From the NCBI RefSeq assembly GCF_000974765.1, contig NZ_BBWU01000048.1, positions 124,001-188,000 of the forward strand: a stretch of DNA of 64,000 nt, given 5' to 3'. The stretch is from Sphingomonas changbaiensis NBRC 104936 (lineage in GTDB: Bacteria; Pseudomonadota; Alphaproteobacteria; Sphingomonadales; Sphingomonadaceae). How positions within the stretch are numbered: position 1 is the stretch's first letter; each line of letters opens with the position of its first letter. This document shows positions 43,143-52,224 of this stretch, piece by piece. The notes under the pieces were generated by a model. The model was not told where the DNA came from. It did no database searches and was given only the letters and a program-made list of their open reading frames with translations. The translations under genes and the position numbers were made by a program.

Positions 43143-44951
43143 ATGTCGAATCCTGTGACCGGGGGCACATCGGACGACCGGCTGAGCTGGTCGATGTTCC
43201 GCCGCTTCCTTCCCTATCTGTGGCCGGAGCATGAGCCGGCGATCCGCCGCCGCGTCGTCGCGTCGCTGGTGCTGATCCTGATCGCCAAGGCGACGACGCT
43301 GCTGATGCCGTTCGCGTACAAGGGCGCGATCGACCGGATGGCGCCGGGCCTGCAGCCGGGCGCGGCGCTCACGGTCGCCTTGGTCGTCGCTTATGCCGCG
43401 GCGCGGTTCGGTGGGGTGTTCTTCGACAATGTCCGGAACACGATCTTCGAGCGGGTCGGGCAGGATGCTACGCAGCGGCTCGCGACGCATGTGTTCCGTC
43501 ACCTGCACGACCTGTCGCTGCGCTTTCACCTGGAGCGGCGGACGGGCGCCGTCACCAAGGTGATCGAGCGCGGCACCAAGAGCATCGACGTGATGCTCTA
43601 CTTTCTGCTGTTCAACATCGGCCCGACAGTGATCGAGCTGGGCGCGGTGGCGATCATCTTCTGGGTCAAATTCGGCTTCGGCATGGTCGCGGCGACGTTC
43701 ACGATGGTTGCCGCCTATATCCTGTTCACGCGGCGAGTGACCGACTGGCGCGCGAAGTTGCGCGAGCGGATGAATGACCTCGACACCGGCACGGTCGCCA
43801 AGGCCGTCGATTCGCTGCTGAACTACGAGACGGTCAAATATTTCAATGCCGAGGACAGGGAAGCGGCGCGTTATGAAAAGGCAGCGCGCGCCTATGCCGA
43901 CGCCGCGGTCAAATCGGAAAACTCGCTCGCCTGGCTCAATATCGGCCAGTCGCTGATCACCAACCTGATGATGGCGGGCGCGATGGGCTTCACGGTCTGG
44001 GGCTGGAGCAAAGGCCGTTTCACGCCCGGCGACGTGGTGCTGGTGAACACGCTCCTTGCTCAGCTTTTCCGGCCGTTGGACATGCTCGGCATGGTCTATC
44101 GAACGATCCGCCAGGGACTGATCGACATGGCGGCGATGTTCAACCTGATCGACGCCAAGCCCGAGGTGGTCGACCTTCCCAATGCCCAGCCGCTGATCGT
44201 CAGCGAGGGCCGCGTGAAGTTCGACAATGTGCGCTTCGGTTATGAGCCGGAACGGCCGATCCTGAAAGGCGTCAGCTTCCTGGTGCCGGGCGGCAAGACG
44301 CTGGCGATCGTGGGCCCGTCGGGCGCCGGCAAGTCGACGATCGCGCGCCTCTTGTTTCGTTTCTACGACGTGACCGGCGGCAGCATCTCGATCGACGGCC
44401 AGGACATCGGCCGCGTCCAGCAGCGGACGCTTCGGGCCAATATCGGCATCGTCCCGCAGGACACGGTGCTGTTCAACGACACGATCGGCTACAACATCGC
44501 CTATGGCCGCGAAGGCGCCGACCAGGCCGAGATCGAGGCTGCTGCGCGGGGCGCGGCGATCCACGGCTTCATTTCGCGGCTGCCGGACGGCTACAAGGCG
44601 CAGGTCGGCGAGCGCGGACTGAAGCTGTCGGGGGGCGAGAAGCAGCGCGTGGCGATCGCGCGCACGCTGCTCAAGGATCCGCCGGTGCTGATCCTGGACG
44701 AGGCGACCAGCGCGCTCGACAGCCGCACCGAAAGCGAGATCCAGCGCACGCTCCGCGACGTCTCCGAACGCCGCACCACGATCGTGATCGCTCACCGCTT
44801 GTCGACGATCGTCGATGCGGACGAGATCGTCGTGCTCAACGAAGGCCGCGTCGCCGAACGCGGCACCCACGCCAGCTTGCTGCGGCAGGGCGGCCTCTAT
44901 GCCGAAATGTGGGCACGGCAGGCAGCGGAACAGGAAATGACCGAGGCGTAG
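43143..44951 (+). CDS. Atm1-type ABC exporter (half transporter)
   Basis: 602 residues: six membrane spans (about 35-320) fused to an ATPase domain. Atm1 features include YFNAEDREAARYEKAARAYA and NLGQS-like NIGQSLITNLMMAGAM; ATPase motifs are GPSGAGKSTIARLL (Walker A), LSGGEKQRVAIART (signature), ILDEATSALDS (Walker B) and AHRLSTIV (H-loop). Bacterial Atm1 relatives export glutathione-linked metals or polysulfides, as in Novosphingobium Atm1. ATG 43143 is preferred to upstream in-frame starts that would extend into the divergent small gene's promoter. Confidence 0.93.
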   Translation: MSNPVTGGTSDDRLSWSMFRRFLPYLWPEHEPAIRRRVVASLVLILIAKATTLLMPFAYKGAIDRMAPGLQPGAALTVALVVAYAAARFGGVFFDNVRNTIFERVGQDATQRLATHVFRHLHDLSLRFHLERRTGAVTKVIERGTKSIDVMLYFLLFNIGPTVIELGAVAIIFWVKFGFGMVAATFTMVAAYILFTRRVTDWRAKLRERMNDLDTGTVAKAVDSLLNYETVKYFNAEDREAARYEKAARAYADAAVKSENSLAWLNIGQSLITNLMMAGAMGFTVWGWSKGRFTPGDVVLVNTLLAQLFRPLDMLGMVYRTIRQGLIDMAAMFNLIDAKPEVVDLPNAQPLIVSEGRVKFDNVRFGYEPERPILKGVSFLVPGGKTLAIVGPSGAGKSTIARLLFRFYDVTGGSISIDGQDIGRVQQRTLRANIGIVPQDTVLFNDTIGYNIAYGREGADQAEIEAAARGAAIHGFISRLPDGYKAQVGERGLKLSGGEKQRVAIARTLLKDPPVLILDEATSALDSRTESEIQRTLRDVSERRTTIVIAHRLSTIVDADEIVVLNEGRVAERGTHASLLRQGGLYAEMWARQAAEQEMTEA

Positions 44952-45006
44952 GCCCGGGCCGGGGCTCAAGCTTTACCTGACGCTTGCAGCATGCCACGCG
45001 CCGGTC

Positions 45007-46047
45007 ATGAGCGAGCAAGACGTCCGCGATGCCTTCGCCACCCAGGCCGAGTTCTGCGACCGGTCCGAGTGTCCCGTGACCGCCGCCGTCGTGCGTGGGA
45101 TCGCGGCGGCGCTGGACCGTTCGACCGAAACCGGCCGGCGCACGCTGGAGTGGCGCGGCGATCCGCGCGGCAGCAACGACGCGGTGCCGTTGCGGCTCGC
45201 CGGCGGCATGCATGCATTGGCGCGCCGCAAGGCCGATGCACGGCTGGTGCGGCTCTATGCAGGCGCGCTGGAGGATAGCGACGCGATCGTGCGCGACGTG
45301 CTGCATCGCTTCGATGCCGAACTCGCCACCTGGCTCGATTCGCCGCCGCAGACCAATGAAACCGGACGTGCGGCCCCGATCATGGCCGGGCTGATGGTTT
45401 TAGCCGCCGAATATGGCTTGCCGTTCGAGCTGATCGAGCTCGGCGCAAGTGCCGGTCTCAACCAGAATCTGGACCGGTTTGGCTATCGGCTCGGCGACGC
45501 GGCCGCCGGCGACCCGGATTCGCCGCTCCAGCTGGCACCGGCATGGGGCGGCGAGTCCCCGCCCGCCGCGGAGGTGCGGATCGTCGCCCGGCGCGCGGTC
45601 GACCGGAATCCGGTGTTGGTCGCCGATCCGGCGCAGCGCGAGCGGCTCGCCGCCTATTGCTGGGTCGATCAGACCGAGCGGATGCAGCGGCTGGAAGCGG
45701 CGTTGGCGCTGGCCGCCGAGTATCCTCCCGATTTGGAACAAGGCGATGCCGGCAGCTTTATCGAGAGCGCCTTGGCCGAGCCGCAGCGGGACGGGGTATG
45801 CCGGGTCGTCTTTCACACGATATTCTGGCAATATCTGGATGCGGCAACGCAGGACCGGATCGCAAATGCGCTTCGCCGCGCTGGCGCTTCGGCCACTGCG
45901 CAGCGTCCGCTGGCGTGGCTTCGCTTCGAGCAGCTTGCGTCCGGGCTGGTTCCTCCCGAACTGCACCTGACCAAGTGGCCGGGCGGCCGCGAGCGCCACC
46001 TCGCCACCGGTCATCCGCACGGCAGCAAGATACGCTGGCACGGTTAA
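45007..46047 (+). CDS. DUF2332 family protein
   Basis: 346 residues. The pattern of DUF2332 is clear: VRDAFATQAEFCDRSECPVT at the N-terminus, LRLAGGMHALARRKADARL, ETGRAAPIMAGLMVLAAEYG, the SAM-methyltransferase-like LIELGASAGLNQNLDRFGYR, and VVFHTIFWQYLDAATQ, ending HPHGSKIRWHG. The glycine pattern ELGASAGLN recalls a Rossmann methyltransferase site, but no reaction is established for the family. It follows the ABC transporter by 55 bp and precedes the large HAD protein by 50 bp. Confidence 0.9.
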   Translation: MSEQDVRDAFATQAEFCDRSECPVTAAVVRGIAAALDRSTETGRRTLEWRGDPRGSNDAVPLRLAGGMHALARRKADARLVRLYAGALEDSDAIVRDVLHRFDAELATWLDSPPQTNETGRAAPIMAGLMVLAAEYGLPFELIELGASAGLNQNLDRFGYRLGDAAAGDPDSPLQLAPAWGGESPPAAEVRIVARRAVDRNPVLVADPAQRERLAAYCWVDQTERMQRLEAALALAAEYPPDLEQGDAGSFIESALAEPQRDGVCRVVFHTIFWQYLDAATQDRIANALRRAGASATAQRPLAWLRFEQLASGLVPPELHLTKWPGGRERHLATGHPHGSKIRWHG

Positions 46048-46097
46048 AGCCTTCTCAACCATCTCCCGCAATAAGGGCATCGTCCAAGAAGGTGCCC

Positions 46098-48443
46098 ATG
46101 AAAATCCAGCTTCGTCCGTCCGAACTCAATCGCCTGCTCGACCAGGCGCCGCACAGCGTCCGCTGGCTGTCGCTCGACTGTTTCGACACGCTGGTCTGGC
46201 GCGACACGGCGATCCCGGCGGACGTGTTCGCGGACTTGCCTTTTCCCGGCGGCGCGATGGAGCCGCGGCGGCGCGCCGAGGGTGCCGCGCGCCACGCCGC
46301 CAAACTGTTCCGCGACAGCTTCGAAGTGTCGATCGAAGAGATTCACGAGCGCCTTCGCCCGGGCGGCGACGTTGCGGGCTCGATCGCTCAGGAACTGGCC
46401 GCCGAGGCGAAGCACTGCTTCGGCTTTGCGCCGGTCCAGCAGCTGATCCGCGATGCCAAGGCCCGCGGCCTCGGCGTCATCATCGTCTCCGACACTTATC
46501 TCGACGAAGCCCAGCTCCGCGCGCTGATCGCCTCCGCGACCGGCGAAGACATTGGGGCGATGATCGACCGCGTCTTCCCGTCCAGTGCCTACGGGGTGAA
46601 CAAGAGCGACGGGCTGTTCGGTCCGGTGCTCGAAGCGCTCGGCGCCGCGCCTGAGGAGGTGCTCCACGTCGGCGACAATCACGGCGCCGACCAGGTCGCG
46701 CCGGACGAGCTTGGCATCAACACCGTCCATCTGCTCCAGTTCGACGAGACCGCGAAGACCCGGCTGCGCCTGGAAGCAGCGGTCAGCACGATGCTTCATC
46801 CGCAGGTGCGCGTGACCTGTCCGACTTTCCAGCCGCACCGGCCGCTGGTCTCGATGCGTCGCGAGAGCGGGGCCGCCTTCGCGCTCGGCCATGACGTGCT
46901 GGGCCCGTTGCTCCGCGCCTATGCCGGCTGGCTGCGCGACGAGCAGGCCGCGATCGCAGAGCAGACCGGGCGCATGACGCACCTGCTGTTCCTGCTTCGC
47001 GACGGCTTCCTGCCCGCCGAAGTCTTCGAAGCGCTGTTCCCGGACAGCACCATCCAACGGGTCGAGATCAGCCGGCAGACCGCGGCCAGCGCCGGCATGA
47101 TCGACGAAGATGCGGTTCGCGGGCGCCTGCTCCACGAAGGGATGCGCAGCACCGTCGAAGTGCTCGCACGCCAATTCCAGTTCAAGCAAGGCGAGCTCGC
47201 CAAGCTGAAGCTCGATGCCCCGGGCAATGATCCGGACTTTGTCGAGACGGTGCTTCGGCCCGAAACGATGGGCCAGATCATCTACCGCTCGACCAAATTC
47301 GCCGACCGGTTGATCGCCCATCTGAAGCGCGCCGGCGTTGGTGAAGGTGACGCGGTGGTGTTCGCCGATCTGGGCTATCACGGATCGGTGCAGGACAAGG
47401 TGACGCCGATGCTGCAGGCACGGATGGGCCTGCACGTCGCCGGCCGCTATCTGCTGCTGCGCGAAGAGCAGCCGACCGGTCTCGACAAGCAGGGCCTGTT
47501 CGATTCGCGCCATTACGACTTTCGCACGCTGGACGCGCTGTGCGATCCGATCGCGGTGGTCGAGCAGCTCTCCACGATCGCTCAGGGTTCGGTCGTCGAT
47601 TACAAATGGGACGGCACGCCGGTCCGCAAGTCTGCGGGCATCAAGGCCATCCAGAGCGCGACGCGGAGCCGCGTCCAGGCGGGCGCGGTGGCGTTTGCCG
47701 CGGCGAGCGCCGGGCTGCCGGGCGATGCAGATGCGTGGCGAATGGCCGCGGGCGCCGCGCTCGCGCGGCTGCTGTTCCTGCCGACCGAGCCCGAGCTCGA
47801 CGTGCTGCGCTGCTTCGACCACGACGTGAATCTCGGCACCGAGCGCGTGGTGCCGCTGGTCGACGCCGATGCGGCGCTCGCCGGCCTTAAGTCGCGCGGA
47901 CTGCCGTATCTGATGCATGCCGAGCGTATCTACATTCCGGGGGAAATCCGCGGCCACGGCCTGGCTCTCAACCTGTCGATGCTCACCTGGCGCCGATTCG
48001 GGCTGGAGATCACCACCGGCGATATGTCCGGCACGCCGATGCGGCTGCCTGTGATCCTCGCCGATGCGCAGGGCGAAACGCTGATCGAAATCGACGCGCA
48101 TCCGACGCACGACGGTTATTATGCGATGGCGATCCCGACGGGCGCCGGGAGGTTCACCGCCGCCGTTCGATGGGGCGCGGCACTCGATTGCGTGCAGATC
48201 GAATCGGCGCGCTTCCATGTCGTCGAAACCTTCGGGATGACCGACGGCATATCGGTCCCGGCGCCGGTGCTTCACGACGGAATGGAGGCGATCGCCGATG
48301 GCCTGTTCCGCTGCGCCGGCCCTGCCGCGCTGACCATGGTGCCGCCGCCGCAGCTGAAGCGCGAAACCGACGTGCTGCTCCACATCGTCTTCCGCCCGGT
48401 CGTGCGCCGGGACGGGGCCGCGGACGTGAAGCAAGCCGCCTGA
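46098..48443 (+). CDS. Large HAD-superfamily protein with long C-terminal extension
   Basis: 781 residues. The N-terminal HAD hydrolase domain has motif I SLDCFDTLVWRD (nucleophile Asp27), motif II IIVSDTYLDEAQL and motif IV VLHVGDNHGADQVAPDELG, all consistent with an active phosphatase. From about residue 235 a second region follows (LLFLLRDGFLPAEVFEALFP, VVFADLGYHGSVQDKVTPM, QGLFDSRHYDF) resembling HAD-linked proteins found with surface-polysaccharide and glycosylation loci, and a beta-rich C-terminus. Substrate unknown. It lies close to the flagellin gene, so a part in flagellin or surface-glycan modification is conceivable (inference). Ribosome-binding site AGAAGG. Confidence 0.8.
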   Translation: MKIQLRPSELNRLLDQAPHSVRWLSLDCFDTLVWRDTAIPADVFADLPFPGGAMEPRRRAEGAARHAAKLFRDSFEVSIEEIHERLRPGGDVAGSIAQELAAEAKHCFGFAPVQQLIRDAKARGLGVIIVSDTYLDEAQLRALIASATGEDIGAMIDRVFPSSAYGVNKSDGLFGPVLEALGAAPEEVLHVGDNHGADQVAPDELGINTVHLLQFDETAKTRLRLEAAVSTMLHPQVRVTCPTFQPHRPLVSMRRESGAAFALGHDVLGPLLRAYAGWLRDEQAAIAEQTGRMTHLLFLLRDGFLPAEVFEALFPDSTIQRVEISRQTAASAGMIDEDAVRGRLLHEGMRSTVEVLARQFQFKQGELAKLKLDAPGNDPDFVETVLRPETMGQIIYRSTKFADRLIAHLKRAGVGEGDAVVFADLGYHGSVQDKVTPMLQARMGLHVAGRYLLLREEQPTGLDKQGLFDSRHYDFRTLDALCDPIAVVEQLSTIAQGSVVDYKWDGTPVRKSAGIKAIQSATRSRVQAGAVAFAAASAGLPGDADAWRMAAGAALARLLFLPTEPELDVLRCFDHDVNLGTERVVPLVDADAALAGLKSRGLPYLMHAERIYIPGEIRGHGLALNLSMLTWRRFGLEITTGDMSGTPMRLPVILADAQGETLIEIDAHPTHDGYYAMAIPTGAGRFTAAVRWGAALDCVQIESARFHVVETFGMTDGISVPAPVLHDGMEAIADGLFRCAGPAALTMVPPPQLKRETDVLLHIVFRPVVRRDGAADVKQAA

Positions 48444-48462
48444 CGGCTATCGAGTACACACC

Positions 48463-49416
48463 CTAGCCGACTGCCCGCGCCGCGACGGTGTCGATCGCGG
48501 CCATCACGTCGTCGAGCGCAACCCAATGGACCATATGACCGGTACCGTTGAGCCGGTGCAGGCTGCTGTGCGGCAGCAGCGCGTGCAGCCGCTCGGCCTG
48601 GGCGTAGGGCACCAGTCGATCGCCGTCGCCCGCGACGATCGCGACCGGTAGCCGCAACTCCCGATAGCGTTTTGACAGCCGCAGCTCCGCGAGCTGCAGC
48701 AAGCCGGCATCGCCCGCCGTCGCCTGGATATGGCTGGGCCTGAGACCAAGCTCGGCCGGGAAGGCGGCGAACTCTGGCGGCACCGGATTCGGCGCGAAGA
48801 TCTGTTTGACGACACGGTTGCGGGCCGCACGTGCGAGCAGCGGCGTTGCCGTGTTCGCGAGCAACGTCCCGACGACCGGAACGGAGGGGAGGGCGAGGAG
48901 CACCGGGTCCGGCCGCTTCACCGGGAAATAGGGCCCGGCGAGCAGCACCAGCCCAGCCACTTCGTCCGGATGGTCCAGCGCCAAGGCCAACGCAGGCAGC
49001 GTGCCCCAGCTATGGCCGAGCACCAGGGGCCGCTCGATGCCGAGCTTGACGAGGGCGGCGCGGATCAAAGCTGCCTGCGCTTCGGGCGTCCACATCGTTC
49101 CGCGTGGCCGATCGCTATAGCCATAGCCGGGCCGGTCGAACGCGATCACCCGGTACCGCTCCGCCGCGCGGTCGATCAGGCCGGAGCCGAGCAGGTCCTG
49201 CACCAAGGCGGCCATGCCGTGCAGCATCACCAGCGGCTTGCCGTCGCCACGCTCGACATAATGAAGCCGGACGCCGTCGACCTCGACGAACTTGCCGGCC
49301 GGCGGGGTCGCCGCCTCGGCGCCGCGAGCCTTCTTGCGATTGTAGAGTGCGGCCGCACCCAGCGCCGCTGCCGCCAGGCCCAGTTTTGCCGCGAGGGGGA
49401 TTTTTTTGTTCGCCAT
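48463..49416 (-). CDS. Membrane-anchored alpha/beta hydrolase
   Basis: 317 residues from ATG 49416. One N-terminal helix ([19 protein letters not shown]) should anchor or export it. The alpha/beta-hydrolase fold shows [14 protein letters not shown] (oxyanion HG), nucleophile elbow [12 protein letters not shown] (Ser136), acid in [14 protein letters not shown] and His in [11 protein letters not shown]. Members hydrolyse esters, lactones or epoxides; the substrate cannot be told. It is the last gene before the flagellar region, and the flagellin terminator lies between its start and the flagellin stop. Confidence 0.9.
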   Translation of the reverse strand: MANKKIPLAAKLGLAAAALGAAALYNRKKARGAEAATPPAGKFVEVDGVRLHYVERGDGKPLVMLHGMAALVQDLLGSGLIDRAAERYRVIAFDRPGYGYSDRPRGTMWTPEAQAALIRAALVKLGIERPLVLGHSWGTLPALALALDHPDEVAGLVLLAGPYFPVKRPDPVLLALPSVPVVGTLLANTATPLLARAARNRVVKQIFAPNPVPPEFAAFPAELGLRPSHIQATAGDAGLLQLAELRLSKRYRELRLPVAIVAGDGDRLVPYAQAERLHALLPHSSLHRLNGTGHMVHWVALDDVMAAIDTVAARAVG

Positions 49417-49452
49417 CGTCGCCCAACGCCGCCGTCTTCGGCCGGTTGCGGA

Positions 49453-49488
49453 CAAAAGAAAACCCCCGGCGCCGCGAAGCGCCGGGGG
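49453..49488 (-). terminator. Strong Rho-independent terminator of flagellin
   Basis: On the minus strand: a perfect 10-bp stem CCCCCGGCGC / GCGCCGGGGG with a six-base loop TTCGCG, followed by TTTTCTTTTG. It lies 35 bp after the fliC stop, as expected for a very highly expressed gene. Confidence 0.95.
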
Positions 49489-49522
49489 CTGGAAGAAGCT
49501 TACGCTACGGTTACGAAACCGG

Positions 49523-50356
49523 TTAGCGCAGCAGGCTCAGCACGTTCTGCTGGCTCTGGTTCGCCTGAGCGAGCATCGCCGTCGCGGCCTGCGACAGGAT
49601 CTGGGACTTGGCGAGGTTGGTCGTTTCCGCCGAGAAGTCCGCGTCCTCGATGCGGCTGCGCGCATCGGACAGGTTGTTGACGTTGCTGGTCAGGTTGTTG
49701 ACCACCGACTGCAGGCGGCTCTGGCCGGCGCCGAGCGAGGCGCGGGTCGTGTTGACCGCCTTCAGCGTCGTGTCGACGTTGGTCAGCGCCGTGTTGGCGT
49801 TGGTCGCCGTGTCGACCGCCGTGCCCGACGCCAGGTCGGACAGCGAGGTGAAGGTCAGGTTGATCGAGTCGCCATTGTTCGCGCCGATCTGGATCGACAC
49901 CGAACCCGCCTGGGCGGTGTAGGTCGTGCCCGACGCCGCCGAGTTGAAGATGCGGGTGCCGTTGAACTCGGTGGTCGCGAGGATGCTGGTGATCTGCGAC
50001 TTGAGCTGCGTCACTTCGGTGTTCAGGTTCGTGCGGTCCGTATCGGAATAGGTGCCCGATGCCGACTGCACGGCCAGTTCGCGAATACGCTGCAGCATGT
50101 TCGAAACTTCGCCGAGCGCGCCTTCCGCGGTCTGCGCGAACGAGATGCCGTCGTTGGCGTTGCGAATCGCCTGGCCCATGCCGCGGATCGTGGCGGTCAT
50201 GGTCGAAGCGATGGCGAGGCCGGCCGCGTCGTCCTTGGCGCTGTTGATGCGCTTGCCGGTCGACAGACGCTCCATCGCCGTCTGCAGCGACATTTCGGCC
50301 ATGCGCGAACCGTTCTGGGCGCGCAGGGCCGCCGAGTTGGTCGAAATAACAGTCAT
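49523..50356 (-). CDS. fliC: Flagellin
   Basis: 277 residues, short flagellin typical of alphaproteobacteria. The D0/D1 N-terminus [20 protein letters not shown] with [20 protein letters not shown] and the C-terminus [20 protein letters not shown] with [13 protein letters not shown] are intact, so the filament core and export signals are complete; the variable centre is small. Start ATG 50356 follows GGAGACGAGTT. A sigma-28-like promoter is at 50435-50461 and a strong terminator at 49453-49488. It is divergent from the flagellar regulator and fli operon. Confidence 0.97.
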   Translation of the reverse strand: MTVISTNSAALRAQNGSRMAEMSLQTAMERLSTGKRINSAKDDAAGLAIASTMTATIRGMGQAIRNANDGISFAQTAEGALGEVSNMLQRIRELAVQSASGTYSDTDRTNLNTEVTQLKSQITSILATTEFNGTRIFNSAASGTTYTAQAGSVSIQIGANNGDSINLTFTSLSDLASGTAVDTATNANTALTNVDTTLKAVNTTRASLGAGQSRLQSVVNNLTSNVNNLSDARSRIEDADFSAETTNLAKSQILSQAATAMLAQANQSQQNVLSLLR

Positions 50357-50434
50357 AACTCGTCTCCAATATTCTGCCCGGCTGTCGCTCCTTCCCCCCG
50401 GAGAGCCGGATCGAAGCCAGAGCCGCCACTGCAC

Positions 50435-50461
50435 TCAACGGCCGCCGGTTGCGGGACTTTA
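50435..50461 (-). promoter_or_regulatory. Sigma-28 (FliA) type flagellin promoter
   Basis: On the minus strand: TAAAGTCC, 11 bases, GCCGTTGA, against the sigma-28 consensus TAAAGTTT-N11-GCCGATAA. Spacing is exact, and six of eight bases match in each element. Transcription would start near 50428, giving a leader of about 70 bases before the flagellin ATG. Implies a fliA gene elsewhere in the genome. Confidence 0.75.
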
Positions 50462-50602
50462 GGGGCGGGGCGGCGGATTTTTCCGATCCCCTCGCGCGCG
50501 CATGCGGCAAAGAAGGCAGCGTTAACCGGCGCTTTACTCTGTTCGCCGATACCAGCCTCCGAAGGCCGCAAGGTCCGGACCACTCGGGGGACAGAACAGA
50601 AC

Positions 50603-51865
50603 ATGCAGTCGATCTACTTCAGCGAAGCCGCGGGCCAGAGCCAGGCGGTATTGCTGTCCTGGCTGCGCGGGCTTGGCTGGGATGTCCGGCCGTTCGCAGG
50701 CGGACGGGTTCGCCCCGGTGATTCGTTCATCGTCAACGACGGCGAACCGCTGCCTGCGCCGCGCGCCACGCTGGCGCTGGGATCGGATGCCGAGCGCCGG
50801 CTGGCCACGGCCGGGGACGCCACGCCGGCCCGCCTCGCCTATGCCGCCGAGGATATGGTGTTCGGCCATGCCTTTGCCGCAGCGCTGCTGCGCGGCACCG
50901 CGCCGACCGCCGCCGATCCCAACACGCTGGCCCTGTTCGCACTCGCCGAGCGGGTCGCGGCGAGCGACATCACCGTGCTGGTGAACGGCCCGACCGGAAC
51001 CGGCAAGGAAGTGCTCGCCCGCCATATTCACGCCAATTCGGCGCGTGCCGACGGTCCCTTCGTCGCCGTCAATTGCGCGGCGCTGCCGGAATCCATGCTC
51101 GAAGCTCTGCTGTTCGGGCATACCAAGGGCGCCTTCACCGGTGCCGGTGCAGCCGCCCAGGGCTTTTTCCGCGCCGCGCATGGCGGCACCCTGCTGCTCG
51201 ACGAGATCGCGGAAATGCCACTGGGCCTCCAGGCCAAGCTGCTGCGCGTCCTGCAAGAGCGCGAAGTGGTGCCGCTCGGTGCAACCACGCCCGAGGCGAT
51301 CGACGTTCGCGTGATCGCCTGCGCCAACCGCGACCTGCCGGCCGAAGTGGACGCGGGCCGGTTCCGCGCCGATCTTTACTACCGGCTGAGCGTCTTTCCG
51401 CTCACCACCACGCCGCTTGCGCACCGGCGCCAGGACATTGCCGCGCTCGCGGCGACGATGATCCTGCGCCACGCCGGCAACCGCGCGACCATTCCATGGC
51501 CGAGCCAGGACGCGCTTGACGCGCTCCAGGCGCACGATTGGCCTGGCAATGTCCGCGAGCTCGAAAACGTCATTCAGCGCGCGCTGCTGCTGGCCCCGGG
51601 CGACCGGATCGAGGCGAGCCATATCGTGTTCGACGCGACGGCGCGGCCGATGCCGGCGCCCGTTCCCGCGGCCGATCCGACGCTCACCAACATCGTGCGG
51701 CTGCACGAGGTGCAGGCGATCCAGGACGCGCTGGCCGCGTGCGGCGGCAACCGCACCGAGACCGCCCGGCGCCTCGGCATTTCGGAGCGCACCTTGCGCT
51801 ATCGCCTGGCCCGCATCCGCGAGGCCGGCGGCACTGTCGCCCCTAGCCGGAGTGCCTGGGCATGA
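50603..51865 (+). CDS. Sigma-54-dependent flagellar transcription activator without a receiver domain
   Basis: 420 residues. The AAA+ core has Walker [16 protein letters not shown] (129-136), the sigma-54-contacting loop [11 protein letters not shown] (176-181), Walker [14 protein letters not shown] and the arginine-finger region [16 protein letters not shown] Fis-type HTH closes it ([20 protein letters not shown]). The first about 105 residues are not a phosphorylatable receiver: no DD/D/K pattern, but [20 protein letters not shown]. This matches FlbD/FleQ-like flagellar regulators that respond to other signals. Its stop overlaps the fliE start (ATGA), so it leads the fli operon. Confidence 0.92.
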   Translation: MQSIYFSEAAGQSQAVLLSWLRGLGWDVRPFAGGRVRPGDSFIVNDGEPLPAPRATLALGSDAERRLATAGDATPARLAYAAEDMVFGHAFAAALLRGTAPTAADPNTLALFALAERVAASDITVLVNGPTGTGKEVLARHIHANSARADGPFVAVNCAALPESMLEALLFGHTKGAFTGAGAAAQGFFRAAHGGTLLLDEIAEMPLGLQAKLLRVLQEREVVPLGATTPEAIDVRVIACANRDLPAEVDAGRFRADLYYRLSVFPLTTTPLAHRRQDIAALAATMILRHAGNRATIPWPSQDALDALQAHDWPGNVRELENVIQRALLLAPGDRIEASHIVFDATARPMPAPVPAADPTLTNIVRLHEVQAIQDALAACGGNRTETARRLGISERTLRYRLARIREAGGTVAPSRSAWA

Positions 51866-52221
51866 GCATCAGTAGCGTTTCCGGCGCCGATCGCGTGATG
51901 GCGATCCGCGCCCAGATTCTCGAGCGCAACGCAGCCCTGCAAAAGGCGGCACAGGTCGGCGGCACCGCCGCGCCTGCGCCGAACACCGCGGGCGGCGCCG
52001 GCAACAGTTTCGGGGCGACGCTCGAAGCGGCGCTGAAGCAGGTCAATGCCAGCCAGAACGCCGCCAACCAAGCCAGCGAAGCCTATGAGCGTGGCGAGAC
52101 GGTCGACGTCGCCCAGGTGATGATGGCGCGCCAGAAGGCGTCGATCGCCTTTGAAGCGACCCTCCAGACCCGCAACAAACTCCTGTCCGCCTACAAGGAC
52201 ATCATGAGCATGCCGGTATAA
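51862..52221 (+). CDS. fliE: Flagellar hook-basal body protein FliE
   Basis: 119 residues. FliE joins the MS ring to the rod and gates rod export. The conserved C-terminal part is clear: [20 protein letters not shown] and [20 protein letters not shown] then [20 protein letters not shown] with MSMPV at the end. The N-terminal half (residues 1-48) is Ala/Gly-rich and variable. ATG overlaps the regulator stop by four bases and fliF follows after 3 bp. Confidence 0.95.
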   Translation: MSISSVSGADRVMAIRAQILERNAALQKAAQVGGTAAPAPNTAGGAGNSFGATLEAALKQVNASQNAANQASEAYERGETVDVAQVMMARQKASIAFEATLQTRNKLLSAYKDIMSMPV

Positions 52222-52224
52222 TCG

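Noticed and set aside
50568-50582. Sigma-54-like site (TGG-N9-TTGC, i.e. TGGTCCGGACCTTGC) on the minus strand upstream of fliC
   Set aside because: Spacing fits GG-N10-GC, but the site is a palindrome, lies about 210 bp from the flagellin ATG, and lacks the CAC of the consensus; the sigma-28 site is much better placed.
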